In this document: piece by piece, positions 49,621 through 60,865 of the stretch
How the letters are laid out: every line of letters begins with the position of its first letter
How positions within the stretch are numbered: position 1 is the stretch's first letter
Assembly (NCBI GenBank): GCA_905182985.1
Contig: CAJJDN010000025.1
Location: 69,483-133,482, forward strand
DNA length: 64,000 bases
Source of the DNA: Paramecium sonneborni
Taxonomy: Eukaryota > Ciliophora > Oligohymenophorea > Peniculida > Parameciidae
Direction: 5' to 3'
Position numbers and translations under genes: made by a program
The notes under the pieces: model-generated
Database searches by the model: none
Told to the model about the DNA's origin: nothing
What the model saw: only the letters and a program-made list of their open reading frames with translations

Positions 49621-50009
49621 ATGATTAGAAATTTAAGAGTACTTTTTATTATATTTTAGTTATATCTGTTCAATTTATCCGTATTCTAAAGATTCTTATA
49701 GACAATATCAATGATTGTTTTACATATTCCAGAATCATAATTAAGATATTTAGGATATATTCTTGTGAAATCGGCAATAGTAAGATGTCAATAATGAAGG
49801 GTTGGTTAAGAAGTAATAAACTAATTTCCATTTTATTTAGAGATTAGTCAAATTTCCCAATTTCTATTTTTGGATTTATAAATTTTTTGCAGAAGATAAT
49901 TTAATAGATGGATTAGAGTATGGAAAATAAAATTTTATATTAAGCTTATAAAGAATTTATCTATCGAATATCTAATAAAGAAAATAAAAAATATCACATT
50001 GTTTTTTGA
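49621..50009 (+). CDS. Hypothetical reading frame, about 122 aa
   Basis: Starts MIRNLRVLFIIFQLYLF, which could be a signal or membrane segment, and continues after a 20-nt intron (49780-49799) as GWLRSNKLISILFRDQSN to a TGA at 50007. No domain recognised. It may be an independent small gene, a 5' part of the Mpv17-like gene that follows, or chance. Confidence 0.3.
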
Positions 50010-50070
50010 AATAAGCAAATTTTTTTAACTTGATTATGCAGATGACTTAGAATTGTTGGGAAATGCATGA

Positions 50071-50768
50071 TACTTATAAATTTATTTATTAAAACTTCCT
50101 ATTCTATTCCTATATATTAGATTATATAAAACTTTGCCTAATATTTTGATTAATATTATTTTATTATATTTATTGATGTATAAAATTAAACCAACATTAT
50201 CTGGAAAAATAGCATCATATTCTTTGGTAGGCTTTGGATTCATTTCAATTGATATTATAACTACTTACATAGATAATTTTTATAGGCGAAAGTATTCAGA
50301 AGAATTGTAATAAATATAAGATGAATATGATGTAAAAAATTACATAATAAGATATCGGAACCATACAAAATTAATTATTTTAGAAATTTTACTTATGGAT
50401 TCATGTCTACTAATTTTAATTCTATATTGCACGTGAAATTGAATCAATTTTTAGGATCTCGACAATATTCATCCAAATTTAAATTAGTACTAAATCTAAT
50501 ATACAAGATTATTAGCCCTTTAGCTCCAATTCCATATTACCTATTTGCTGGATTTTTGGAAAATAAGCCAATAGATATTATATTCTCAAATTTATTGAAT
50601 GATTTGAAGATATTAGTTCCATTTAGGCTTATTCTGGATTATTTAAGAATAAATAATTTCTTTTTCAAAAAGTAAAAACTTTACAAATATTCTTTAGACC
50701 ATAACCTGGCAGTTCTTTAGTTCCTAATAAAGCTTTATTTTTTTGTTTTGTTATAGCAAAAATAATGA
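50071..50768 (+). CDS. Mpv17/PMP22-family membrane protein, 5' end unresolved
   Basis: The frame opens after a TGA without an ATG and reads YIRLYKTLPNILINII, KIASYSLVGFGFISID, then a 20-nt intron (50332-50351). After it come FTYGFMSTNFNSILHVKL, SPLAPIPYYLFAGFLENK and LKILVPFRLILDYLRINN. This is the order of the Mpv17 family of inner-mitochondrial or peroxisomal four-helix proteins, but with weak identity and a degenerate C-terminus (the family's final W/N-F-x-F-V-P element is blurred). The plus frame runs on about 100 bp into the 3' end of the convergent kinase. Either the true stop is reached by an unseen intron or this is a decaying copy. Confidence 0.4.
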
Positions 50769-52551
50769 ACTCATCGTTATTAATATGTATGCATGATAAG
50801 AAAATAATGTTTTGAAAAGCTAATAATTTGAGATCTTATATATATTTTTTTAAATCAAACATTCCAATTAAATCATCCAATAGATTTATTACTTAGTGTT
50901 TATAATTTTCTTAATTAAGTACTGCTTCTTAATAACTAACAAAAATCCAAATCAGCAACCTACTCTAAAGGATGTCCTTCATCAGGAACTAACTTTAATA
51001 TTTTAATAGATTACCTACATCAAAATCATCAACTTAATTTACAGTTAATTTAGATTGTCGTCGGTTATTTGATAATTAAGATTAAACCTTTAGATCCAAT
51101 TCACTTTAAGATCTTAATTCTATTATTGTTCTTAACGAAGGCAGCTCCACCTTTTTCTTTTTAACAACATTCAACTATTTAATTTTACTCTTAATATTCA
51201 CAAACCAATGATGTTTCATACTATCAGAAATAGTAATTCTTTGCTCTATTTTTTAAGAAATAAATACTAGGATTAGATTCTAATAATTTTAATAATAAAT
51301 CCAATTCACTCATACTAATGTTTTTTTCTAATGATTTATCAAGTGGAGATATTCCTTCATTAGGAATTTAGGACAATTTTTTCTATAATAATTTCTAAAT
51401 TTTAGTAGTGTCAATTTCATATTTATCAAAATGTTTTTCATTTGGTAATTATGATGGAAATGTCATAAAATAGAGCAAAACTCCTAAACTATATAAATCA
51501 GAAGCAATATTTGGTGGTACTCCATTATAAAACTCTGGTGCTATGAAACCTTCAATTTATCTATTTAAAATCCAATCTAGTTTATCATTTATTCTATATT
51601 ACTATTCATAAATACATTTGTTACTTTGAAAGATAAGTTAATTAAAAATATTTAAAGAAGTTAATTATTAGAATTAATAATTATATTTAGAGGATTTAAA
51701 TTTCCATGATAAAATTAGTGTTTATCTAAAAATTTTAATAGTTGTAAAATCTAATAAACAATCTAAATTAATAGATATACTAATTACTGAAGCTATTTGA
51801 ACTTCGTGTAATGGATTTGTTATTATTAAATTATAAAGTGACTCTCCTTTAAAATGTTCATATAGGATAAATAAATATGAATCATCTTCATAAACTCTTC
51901 TTAACTGTAATAAATTTTAATGTTTAATAGATCGTAGCATTTATATTTCATTATGAACAACTTCTTCTATTTCAGGCCATTGTTCAAAATCTTCCATTTT
52001 ATAAATTTAAACTGTAAATAAAGCATTATTCTATATTGATGATTAAAATATCTTACAGATTTCTTGTAACATTGATAAATCCCTGGCAACATTCTATCAG
52101 TTAATTTGTATTTTCCAAAAAAATCATTCAATTTACAATATTATTTCATTAATTTATACCAATTTCTATATTAAATAAATTATGAAAAGAATAAATAAGT
52201 ATTTCCTAAATTATTTGAAATAATTAATCCATAAGTTTTAGATTCTTTATATTGGATTAACTCTTTTTAAATACTGCAATTACTCAAAATTAAATGAGTA
52301 TGAATTTTATCATGTTAACATATTAGGATATTAGGATATATATGAAAGAATTTCTCAGTGAATTCTTATTTTTATGAATTGTAAGTAAAAACATTTCCTG
52401 ATTAAAGTTAAGGATAGAGTAATATCTTTTTCATATATTCTTCTCCAATTTCTTTTAAATTTGATTTTTCCAGATCTTTTTAAGAAAACTTACCTACTAA
52501 ATTTAAAAGCCAACCAACTGAATTTTATTAATGCTGATCTGAAGATTTCAT
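50665..52551 (-). CDS. PH-like pseudokinase with HGN in place of HRD, 578 aa
   Basis: Six introns (52031-52056, 51763-51787, 51602-51624, 51246-51267, 50993-51018 and 50936-50963) give exactly 578 codons. An N-terminal region resembles the PH-like module of a Paramecium kinase group. The kinase fold follows with NEIQMLRSIKHQNLLQL, YLFILYEHFKGESL, FIAPEFYNGVPP, SDLYSLGVLLYF and NPKQRITISDSMKHHWF. The catalytic loop reads YHGNLNPLN (Asp lost), the DFG position has no DFG (INLSF), and the VAIK strand reads FTVQIYK. It should not phosphorylate by the normal mechanism. A C-terminal tail of about 150 residues has no known domain. Confidence 0.75.
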
Positions 52552-52761
52552 TTCAAAATATGTATTTTATATTAATATAAATTAATTATCATTTACACAC
52601 ACAATATTTAATGAAGTAGGAAAAAACAAAAAATAAATAAAAAGATTATAGAGAAGAAATATTACCAATAAATTAGATTATATAAAAATGTAAATAAACA
52701 TTAGGTATTTATTGTATCCATAAAAGAGATTACTTAATTTGAATAGTAAGAATTAAAAAAA

Positions 52762-53330
52762 ATGTTTTCTATTGTTTCTGATAAAATGCATTAGGTTAAT
52801 TAAAAAATATAAACTTTTGAAAGAGAAGAAAGGCTTTTAAGAAGAGACAATGATGAATGGGAATTTTATTTAAAAGAAAAGACTTCTCTTTTAAAATAGC
52901 TATAATAATTAATTGATTTAATTAGTGGCAAAGATCATTCTTTTGAAATTGATATATCTACTAACCCAGCATATAAAGAAATTTAGACTTTTACAATTAA
53001 TAAAAAATAATAAGGAGAAGATCTATTAAAAGCTATATAAAATGATGAAACTTCAATTATTAAGCTTTAAGCACAATTATTAGAAATTGAAGAAGAAACA
53101 AAAATTCTTAGATAATCAGGCGCTTTTTGGAATTGTGTACGCTGTAATCTGACATTAAAAGAAGGCACAAATGAAGAAGTATTTTTATTTTAAATTAGAC
53201 TTGTATATTTCATCCTGGAAAACTCAAGTATTTTTCTTGTAGAACTTGTGGAGGGGATGAATACTTTACATGCTGTAATTAATGTAGAGATTGCAATCCA
53301 GGTTGCAAAAAAGGCTTACATAAACCTTGA
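52762..53330 (+). CDS. Coiled-coil protein with C-terminal Cys/His zinc-binding domain, 182 aa
   Basis: Starts MFSIVSDKMHQVNQKI; residues about 10-120 are charged and likely helical. The C-terminal 60 residues contain WNCVRCN, CIFHPGKLKYFSCRTC, CCNQCRDC and NPGCKKGLH. That is eight or more cysteines plus two histidines, and the CIFHPG element resembles CHORD-type zinc modules. A 20-nt intron at 53179-53198 is required to form CIFHPG. The partner and role are unknown. It ends 52 bp from the convergent coiled-coil gene. Confidence 0.7.
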
Positions 53331-53382
53331 AATAATATATATTATAAAGATCTTAGTGTTAATTTTATAATTAATCTAATTT

Positions 53383-56060
53383 TCATTTATCTAATCCCAT
53401 TTTATGTCCTTTGATCAATTATTAGAGATCATTAATTACTTTTAGCTTTTTATCCTTTTATTATCTTACACATTCCTCTTGATTCTTTATTTTTTCTAAT
53501 TGATCTTTTTATAATTTCACTTTCTCCAATTCATTTGTAAAAGTCTATTTCATATCATTTTCTTTCTAAATATTAGATTTTAATTACTTCATGATATTAA
53601 TTTTATAATTTTTTGTTTTCGTATCTATTATTTAGATATTTATTTTTATAATTATCTTTAATCCTATCAACCTAATCTAATTCTTTCATCAATTATTATG
53701 TTTGTATTTTCAATTGCCTATTATTTTCATTTAGTTAGGCATTTTCTGATTCCAATCCTTTCAATTAATTCTAAATTTCATCCAACTTTTTTAAATTTTA
53801 TTCAAGTTTTAATTGTTACTTTTCTATTTATAATATTTATTCATTAATTAAATTTTTATTTTCTTATTCTTTATTGTTCAATATTCTATTTTCACTTTAT
53901 AATTCAGTAATTCTTTATTATGCAGAAAATAATAAATTTTCTTAACTTTTATATTATTATTCAGTTAAAGAGAGTTCTTTGAAACGGTTATTTTCTGTTT
54001 CTTCAAACTATTTTTGCGCTCTTTGAAGTGTAAATTCATTTTCTTACTATAATTATTAGCATTTTAATTTAAGTTATTCATTCTATTGTCTTTCAAATTA
54101 TATTTCCAGTTCAATTTATTTTAGATTTCTTTTTAATTGATCGTTTTCTCCTTAAATATTTGATAACTACTCTTAAGTTTTGGCTAATAATTAGCGTTCA
54201 ACTTATAATTCTTTATTAATAACTATTTTTTAATTATAATTTAAAATACATGAATCAGAACTGTTTGGTTTATTTATTGTAATAACAGGTTCAAAATAGG
54301 ATTGAGTCTATTATGCTTGATTTTCGATTTTAGATTCTAAATCTAATATTTTTTTCTTTAAAACTAGTTCTTTTGATCTTTATTCATTTATTTCTTTTTC
54401 CCTATTTTCAACTTTCAGATTAGATATTCTTAATTCCTCTTCTTACCGAATAATTTTCTCCTTAATTGAGAAAGATTATTCCTATTCTGATATCAGTTAA
54501 TACTTAACTTAAGTTAACTATTATTCTAGTTTTAAAATTTTTGTATTTGCTGTCTGCAAATGTGATTTTAATGAAGATAATTCATATTATTTTTATTCAA
54601 CATTTCCATCAAACTCATTTTTTTTTAAATAAATTTATTGTGATAATTCTCGGTTAGAAATTTATTCTTAATCTAATTTTAATTTCAATTTCATATTTTC
54701 CTCTTTTATTCTATCAGCTTAATCTTTAACACATTCTAATTCTCTTTATAATCTTTAGCTAATCTCTTGCTCTGGAATTTCATACTATCTCTTAGAATAG
54801 ATTTCATTTTCAATTTGTTGCATCTTAAGACTGATTATTTTGTAATCTTCTTTTAACATTTCATTTTCAACAAGAATCTTGTCATTTTCTTATTTTAATC
54901 TCTCATAATCATTTAGAGGAACAGTATTCAACTCTTGCTATTGATAAGATTTTCCTAATTAATCTAATTTAGTGCTATATTCTGATTGCATAATTTTCAT
55001 TTCTTTATTTTAAGATTTTAACTCTTTTCTGATCTATTTATTTTCAAATTATTTATCATTAATAATTTATTTTTATTCATTGATTTCTTAAGTAAGACGT
55101 AAATTTTATTCATAATATTCTGCGAGTAACTTTTTTACTTCTTTACTTCTATAATATAAAATCCGATATTCTCTTAATAATTTTTCTTTAGTAATATTTT
55201 CTAATTTGGTTGTTAACATAAGATTTTCTTCTCTACTTAATGATCCTGCATCAAGTTCTTTAATTTTTTTTTCATGATCCATAAACACTTCATACTTAGA
55301 TTATGGATTCATTTTTAATCTTATAATCTCTTTAGTATCACTAGAATCCGTTAGAGAACTTGATTCTTCACAAGGAGATTAAGTTCTTTGATTTCTAAAT
55401 TATTTTTTAGAAGAGCCAATAGAACGAGAAGGGCTTAAATAATTTTATTAATTACCTTTAACTTCTATCTACAGTATTTTTTGCAATTCTTGATTCTAAT
55501 ATTCTTACATTTGGTCTTGAACTATCTCTTTATAGTTGCATTTCTTTAGAGAAACTACCAAGTTTATTTTCAAATGTTTTCTTTTAGAATTAAGGTGTAT
55601 TTTAAGTCTTTGAAGATTTTGATTTATTTTTTTTTTTTTTTGAAGATTTACTTCTGCTTTATTCAAGGCTTTTTAATTATGTTCTTGATTAACTATGTGA
55701 ACTTTATCCTTTTTTACTTTAACTTTTCTTTGATTTTGTTGATTTTCTACTTTTATTCTCTGATACTGGTGTTTTTAGACGATCATCAGCAGTGAAAATT
55801 TTAAGTTTCTATTTCATTTTTGCTAATTTCTTTCCAATATCAATTAATTATGTCAGAGTTTAATTTTTACCACTAAATTCAATTTGTTTAGCTTCCTCTA
55901 ATAAACTTTTTTATTATCCCTCTTTATCTTTAATCCATAGTTTGGATATAATTGAAGGTGGATTACTTACATTTTGTAAAAGACTATTAATTTATTGTTA
56001 AAAACGATTCTCACTTTTTCTTTGATGTTTAGAGCTCTAGCGAGTTCTGTTTTAAGACAT
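53383..56060 (-). CDS. Long glutamine-rich coiled-coil protein, 877 aa
   Basis: Two 22-nt introns (55434-55455 and 53566-53587) give exactly 877 codons. The first 240 residues are basic and Ser-rich (KSRKSTKSKKSQSKKG, SRSKSSKKKKNKSKSSK) with SP sites (QSPSRSIGSS). From about residue 290 nearly all of the protein is heptad-like coiled coil (for example ELDAGSLSREENLMLTTKLE). This suits a structural cytoskeletal or basal-body protein, but coiled coils cannot be assigned by eye. An A15 run in the basic region is prone to length errors; the present length keeps the frame. Confidence 0.75.
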
Positions 56061-56367
56061 TAATTTTAATTATATTGTTAAAATTTGAATTTTTCATATT
56101 AAATTAATAATAATACTTATCTAAGTCATAAAAGTATATAAGATGTTTAAATTAGATATGAAGCTTGATAATTTGTTTTCATTATATTTTTAATATATAA
56201 TGATTGGTATCTTAGAATAAATTTACAATTTCTAAAATTGATAAAATAGAATATTGATGTAATTGAATAAAGTTAGAGACTTAAAAGGATAGAGATCTAA
56301 ATAAATCATGCTTAATAATCTTTAAATATTAAAAATAATAAAAAAATTTGAATTAATTAACTGATAA
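56061..56367. promoter_or_regulatory. Divergent spacer between coiled-coil gene and PIBF1
   Basis: About 305 bp of AT-rich sequence holding the starts of both genes. No specific motif recognised. Confidence 0.4.
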
Positions 56368-58745
56368 ATGATAACAAAGAGAAAAGACATAATAAAGCTT
56401 ATGAAAACAATGAATATTGATCCATCAACATTTTCTGAGGAAGATATAAGATAATTTGAATAAGGTTAAGTGATGATGAGTGACAGTGAATCAGATAGCA
56501 TGAGAGATTCTGTATCTATAGCTGATATAGAGAATTATTAATAGAGTAAACATAATAGAGGTGGAAATAATCATGACACAGTCAATATGAAAAATGTAAT
56601 AAATAGATTTAATTGTAGAATTATTCATCTGTTGTAGGAATGCAAGAGAAATAAATAGCTTTTTTAAATGCAGAGATTAAACGAATATAAGCAGCTAATG
56701 ATGCTGATAGACAAAGAGTGTTTGCAAATCATAGAATAGAGACTGATAAACTTTTAAGTGAAATAAAATAATTGAAGTCTAAGATGATATATTAAGAGTC
56801 TCAATTACCAGGAATAAGAGAAGCTTTAGCATAAGTTAGAGATATGTTAGCAGGATTAGTACCAGAAGCTGTATATTTGAGATTAAGAGATATGAATGAA
56901 AAGGAAATGCCTATTTAGGATTGGGTATTAGTTTAAGTTTGGGAAATTGTTTATCCATTTAAAAAAGAAGGAGAATTTTAAAAAAAAGAAATATTAGCAT
57001 TAAGAGAAGAACTTAGACAAATTACAGAAAAACATTAATTCTTATTGAATGATTTGGAACATGGTTAAAAAATGATGGTTGACAGAGAAGAAGATATTAG
57101 AAGACATAAATTAAATTATGATAATGCGAGAAAAGCATTAGAATTGGAATTAACTAAATCTTAAGAAGAATTAGCATTATTAAGAGAAAAAGGAGCTAGA
57201 TTTGATGAATTAAGTAGAGATTATAAAAGATTGGAATAAGAAAAGTTTTTATTGGAAGAGAAATCTGGTTTCTATTAAAATAATTAAAGTTCTGATAAGG
57301 CTGGAGATTAATATAAAGCATAAGATGATTCTAAGAGAAAAGGAGATCTTCTATAATAAGATAAAGAATATTTAACTAAAGAAAATATTCAATTATTAGA
57401 AAAAGTTAAAAGATTAGAAGATAAATTAGATAGAACAGAAAAAGAATATTTGGAAGCAAAAAATTAAGCTTAGGAATATTTATTTTAATTACTTAATTCA
57501 AAAACTGATTAGACTTAAGCTTATGAGAAAAGGATTTATTCTGAAATTGCAGATCTTAAAGATAAACATCATCATGAATTAGAAATTGCTAAATAAAATT
57601 TAGTTGATATTTATGAGACTTAGATCAAATTTTTGAAAGATGCGAAAGAAGAAATATAACTTCGAAAAGATAATCTTGAAGGTTAAGTAAAAGAAAAATA
57701 AACATTATATGATCATTTATTGATTGATTATAGAAACTTATAACGAAAATTAGATGGAGATTTATCAGAATAAAGAATTTAATTAAGATTGAAAGTAGAA
57801 GAACTTGATAGAGTTCAAAATATATATGAAGATACTCTAGCTAATCTTAAAGCAACTAAACATGAGAATGAAATGTTAAGAGAAAAAATTAATGTATTGA
57901 AAGCAGAATATTATAAATGTTAAGTGGAAGCTAAAGAATAAATGAGCAATATAAATGCATAATTATAAGTTGCAAAAGAATAATTAACAAATTATGAAGG
58001 AATTGAAAGAGAAATTGATGATGCCATTATGAAATCAGCAGGAAATGATTATGATGCAATGAATCCTTTATTAGGATTTATGGGAACTGTACCTACTTCT
58101 TCAAAAAGAAGAATCTAACAAGCTTTAAATTTAGCTTAAAGACTTTAAGCAAAATAAAGAGAATCAGAAGAGTTACAAAAACAATTAAGAGAAAAACAAT
58201 CAGAAATCGAAAGGTTATAAGAAGAGACTAAACTATAAAGAGATGTTCTTGATAAGACTCATCAACCGTAATTATTTAACTTGTATCATTTAGTCATTCT
58301 TATTTGGTAGCTCATATTGAAGAAAAAGATAGAGAAATTTTGAAATATAAAAGTCTTTTAAAGAAATTAGATTAAGATTATATGATTTTAAAAGCTGAAA
58401 ACGAAGATATTGCTAATGTAAAGAGATTTTATATATATAGAGATTCATGAGAGCTGAAGAAGATTTATAGAGATTGAGAATTAAAAGATAGAATTTATAA
58501 AATATTTAGAATATTTTAATTGGCATAGCTACTGGTAGTTAAAATGACATGAGACAAAATTTGAGAAGCGCAATAAATGAAATGTCTGAAGCACTAAATA
58601 CTAAAACTTATATTGATCCTTAAAGTGCTTTATAAAAGAAGGGTAGAAATTTAAATCTATTTTAGGAGGTGGCTAAAATAGTCAATAAAAAGAGTAAGAA
58701 GGTCCCAATTGGTATTCAAAATTAAAACAAAAGTAGAATAAATGA
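56368..58745 (+). CDS. PIBF1: PIBF1/CEP90-like centriolar satellite and basal-body protein, 760 aa
   Basis: CEP90 (PIBF1) sits at centriolar distal appendages and satellites and is needed for ciliogenesis. The landmark is the only non-coiled segment: REALAQVRDMLAGLVPEAVY, LRLRDMNEKEMPIQDWV and VWEIVYPFKKEGEF. It matches the human pattern VR..L..F.L....Y..L....E..LSIPEYV...YE.VNPLRKE. The rest is coiled coil, and the length is close to the human protein (757 aa). Introns are 56596-56618, 58268-58293, 58418-58440 and 58643-58665, with an exact number of codons. The N-terminus has an acidic Ser-rich patch (SDSESDSMRDS). Confidence 0.7.
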
Positions 58746-58829
58746 TATGATATATAGTACTTACTAATTAAGAGATCATAATAATAATATTAATAATAAA
58801 AATTAAATAAAAATAAATATTAATTTTTT

Positions 58830-58970
58830 ATGATAATTGTGTGAGAGATAAAGCGATGATTGGTTATTTACATATTAGTCAATTAGCAGTGATCTCTGAT
58901 ATCAAATGTGTTACTCTGAGTAGATTGTTCAAAGGAATAGAACACCTATACGGATACAACACAACAAACC
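58830..58970 (+). ncRNA. Candidate small non-coding RNA
   Basis: In the spacer between PIBF1 and capping protein a stretch with visibly more G and C than other spacers follows a T-run. A GAGAGAT (58843-58849) can pair with ATCTCT (58892-58897), and ATGATAA and CGATGATT precede two CTGA motifs (58895-58898 and 58915-58918), loosely like C/D box signals. I do not recognise a known RNA and the strand is a guess. Confidence 0.25.
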
Positions 58971-59027
58971 TAATATTTGTTATTTATGCTATAAAGATGA
59001 TTATATTTAATTTATAAAAGATATATA

Positions 59028-59959
59028 ATGAATTAAGGAGAAGAAGAAATCACCGAAGTTTAGTAATATGAAAAAGTAGTGAAATATATTGTAAAAAATA
59101 CACCATTTGGATAAGCTAACTTAGTGATTAAGGATTTGTGTAAAATCATTGGGAATATTAATCCATAGAATCCTATTATGCTATAAGCATTGAAGGATCA
59201 TAATGAAGAACATTTAGCCTTATTTAAAGGATAGAGTACTTAAGTAATTATGTGTAATGACATCTTAGATCCTGACAAGTGTTCTAAATTCTTAGGAAGA
59301 CTTTTATGTAGATTAAAAAAACAATGAAACAATTTAAGTGGATCATGAGAAGTTAGAAATAATATCAAGGTCTTAAGTGGAATTACCATCAGAACCAGAT
59401 CTAAATTAACTTAGAGATGCACTTGAATAATAACTAAATCTATATTTAAGTTAATAATTTAGTGAAAAAGTTTGTGGAGCTTATGGTATAAATTTATAGC
59501 ATTTGTTTTAGTTATGTATCAAGGTGATGCTTCTGATTTTACATTCTATTTAGGAATAACTGCTAAAACAATAAATTTACCTAATTTTTTGTATATTATA
59601 CTTTATATATCTTTAGCTGTGGAAGCTGGATATCAACTTGGGAAGTTACTAAAACACAATTAAAAGGTGATTTAAAAGTTTAAGCACATTATTATGAAGA
59701 TGGTAATGTGTAATTAAAAAATGTAAATACTTTTTCAGAAGGAATCAACGTAGATTTATCAGCTGCAAGTGATAGTGCTAAATAGATAGTTCATGCAATT
59801 TCTAAATTAGAAAATAAACATTTAACAGGAATGGATAATTTATATAATTCTATGCCTGACATTTTCTTTAAAGCAATGAGAAGACCATTACCTATCACAG
59901 GTACCAAAATGAATTGGAATGAAAATGTTCACAAATTAGTTGCCAATTTAAAGTAATGA
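59028..59959 (+). CDS. CAPZA: F-actin capping protein alpha subunit, 282 aa
   Basis: CapZ alpha pairs with beta to cap barbed ends of actin filaments. Landmarks: LRDALEQQLNLYLSQQFSEK, VCGAYVMYQGDASDFTFY, FFCGSWISTWEV, VQAHYYEDGNVQL and the C-terminal KAMRRPLPITGTKMNWNEN, all colinear with animal CAPZA (286 aa). Introns at 59308-59338 (31 nt), 59486-59511 and 59591-59616 give exactly 282 codons. The second and third are needed to rebuild the central sheet. It ends 53 bp from the convergent proteasome gene. Confidence 0.9.
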
Positions 59960-60012
59960 AATTATAATAAATATATAATGAAATAAATTAATGTTTCCTT
60001 TTGAACAATATA

Positions 60013-60810
60013 TCATTCCTGTTACATTTATTCATTACTAAACCCATTTTTTTAAAGTAAACTTAAAACTTCTTTTTCATTATAAGTCTTACTCTTAACT
60101 TCTATTCCTTGTTTACTTATAACAACAATCTCTATTTTTGAAGGTTAAGGAGATGATGTATCCATAGTTTTCACTAGTGCTTTTATTGCAATATCTAATC
60201 CCTGAAATATTAATTTAAATATTACTTATTCTAATGTTAAATTTTCTTTATAATCTTATTTTAAATAACTATTTGCAGCTAAATTATTTTTTCCTATAGC
60301 TGTTGCTTTCCAACCTGCATAATTACCTGATGGATCAGTACTAAATAATTAAAATCCATTTTCCTTATCATAACCAGCAAATAAAAAAGCTGTTCCAAAA
60401 GGTCTCTATCCTCCAACTTAAGTCTTATTCTATTTATAATCGCATATATTAATTATCAATTACTCTAAACCAATATTATCTTAAAACTAATATCTAATAT
60501 TAATTAAATAGTCTAACCTATGATTAGCAGCTGCTTCTCTTGCATAATTAATTAAAATATTTGCATCTGCTGTGTGCCCAGATACAACAGAAAATATATG
60601 TCTATCTATTGGATATATTTTTTCAGAATGTTTTGAATGTTCTAGTAAATGAGATACTTCTTATTTTTCAGTAGCTAATATCATTCCTCCATTTGTTAAC
60701 ACTCCTAATGCTGAACCTGTTTAATTAATTGCTTCAATTGCATATTCCACCTATTTTAATCTACCATCTGGAGTGAAAGTATTAGTCTTTTAATCATATC
60801 TCCTTGACAT
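60013..60810 (-). CDS. PSMA4: 20S proteasome subunit alpha type-4 (alpha3), 249 aa
   Basis: Outer-ring subunit of the 20S proteasome. Starts [18 protein letters not shown] with QVEYAIEAI, then [54 protein letters not shown] and ALVKTMD. These match PSMA4 rather than other alpha subunits. Two introns of 24 nt (60494-60517, starting GTT; 60202-60225) contain no TGA and are multiples of three, so they could be translated. Removing them gives exact length agreement with PSMA4 on both sides. The C-terminus is short and lacks the usual charged KEK tail. Confidence 0.9.
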
Positions 60811-60865
60811 TTTATTTATTTAAAATAATAAATACTGGTGTTCAATAAAATTAAGGTAATAATAA

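Noticed and set aside
55574..55795. Phe/Leu-rich plus-strand open frame
   Set aside because: Antisense of the Lys/Ser-rich N-terminus and A15 tract of the 877-aa coiled-coil gene.
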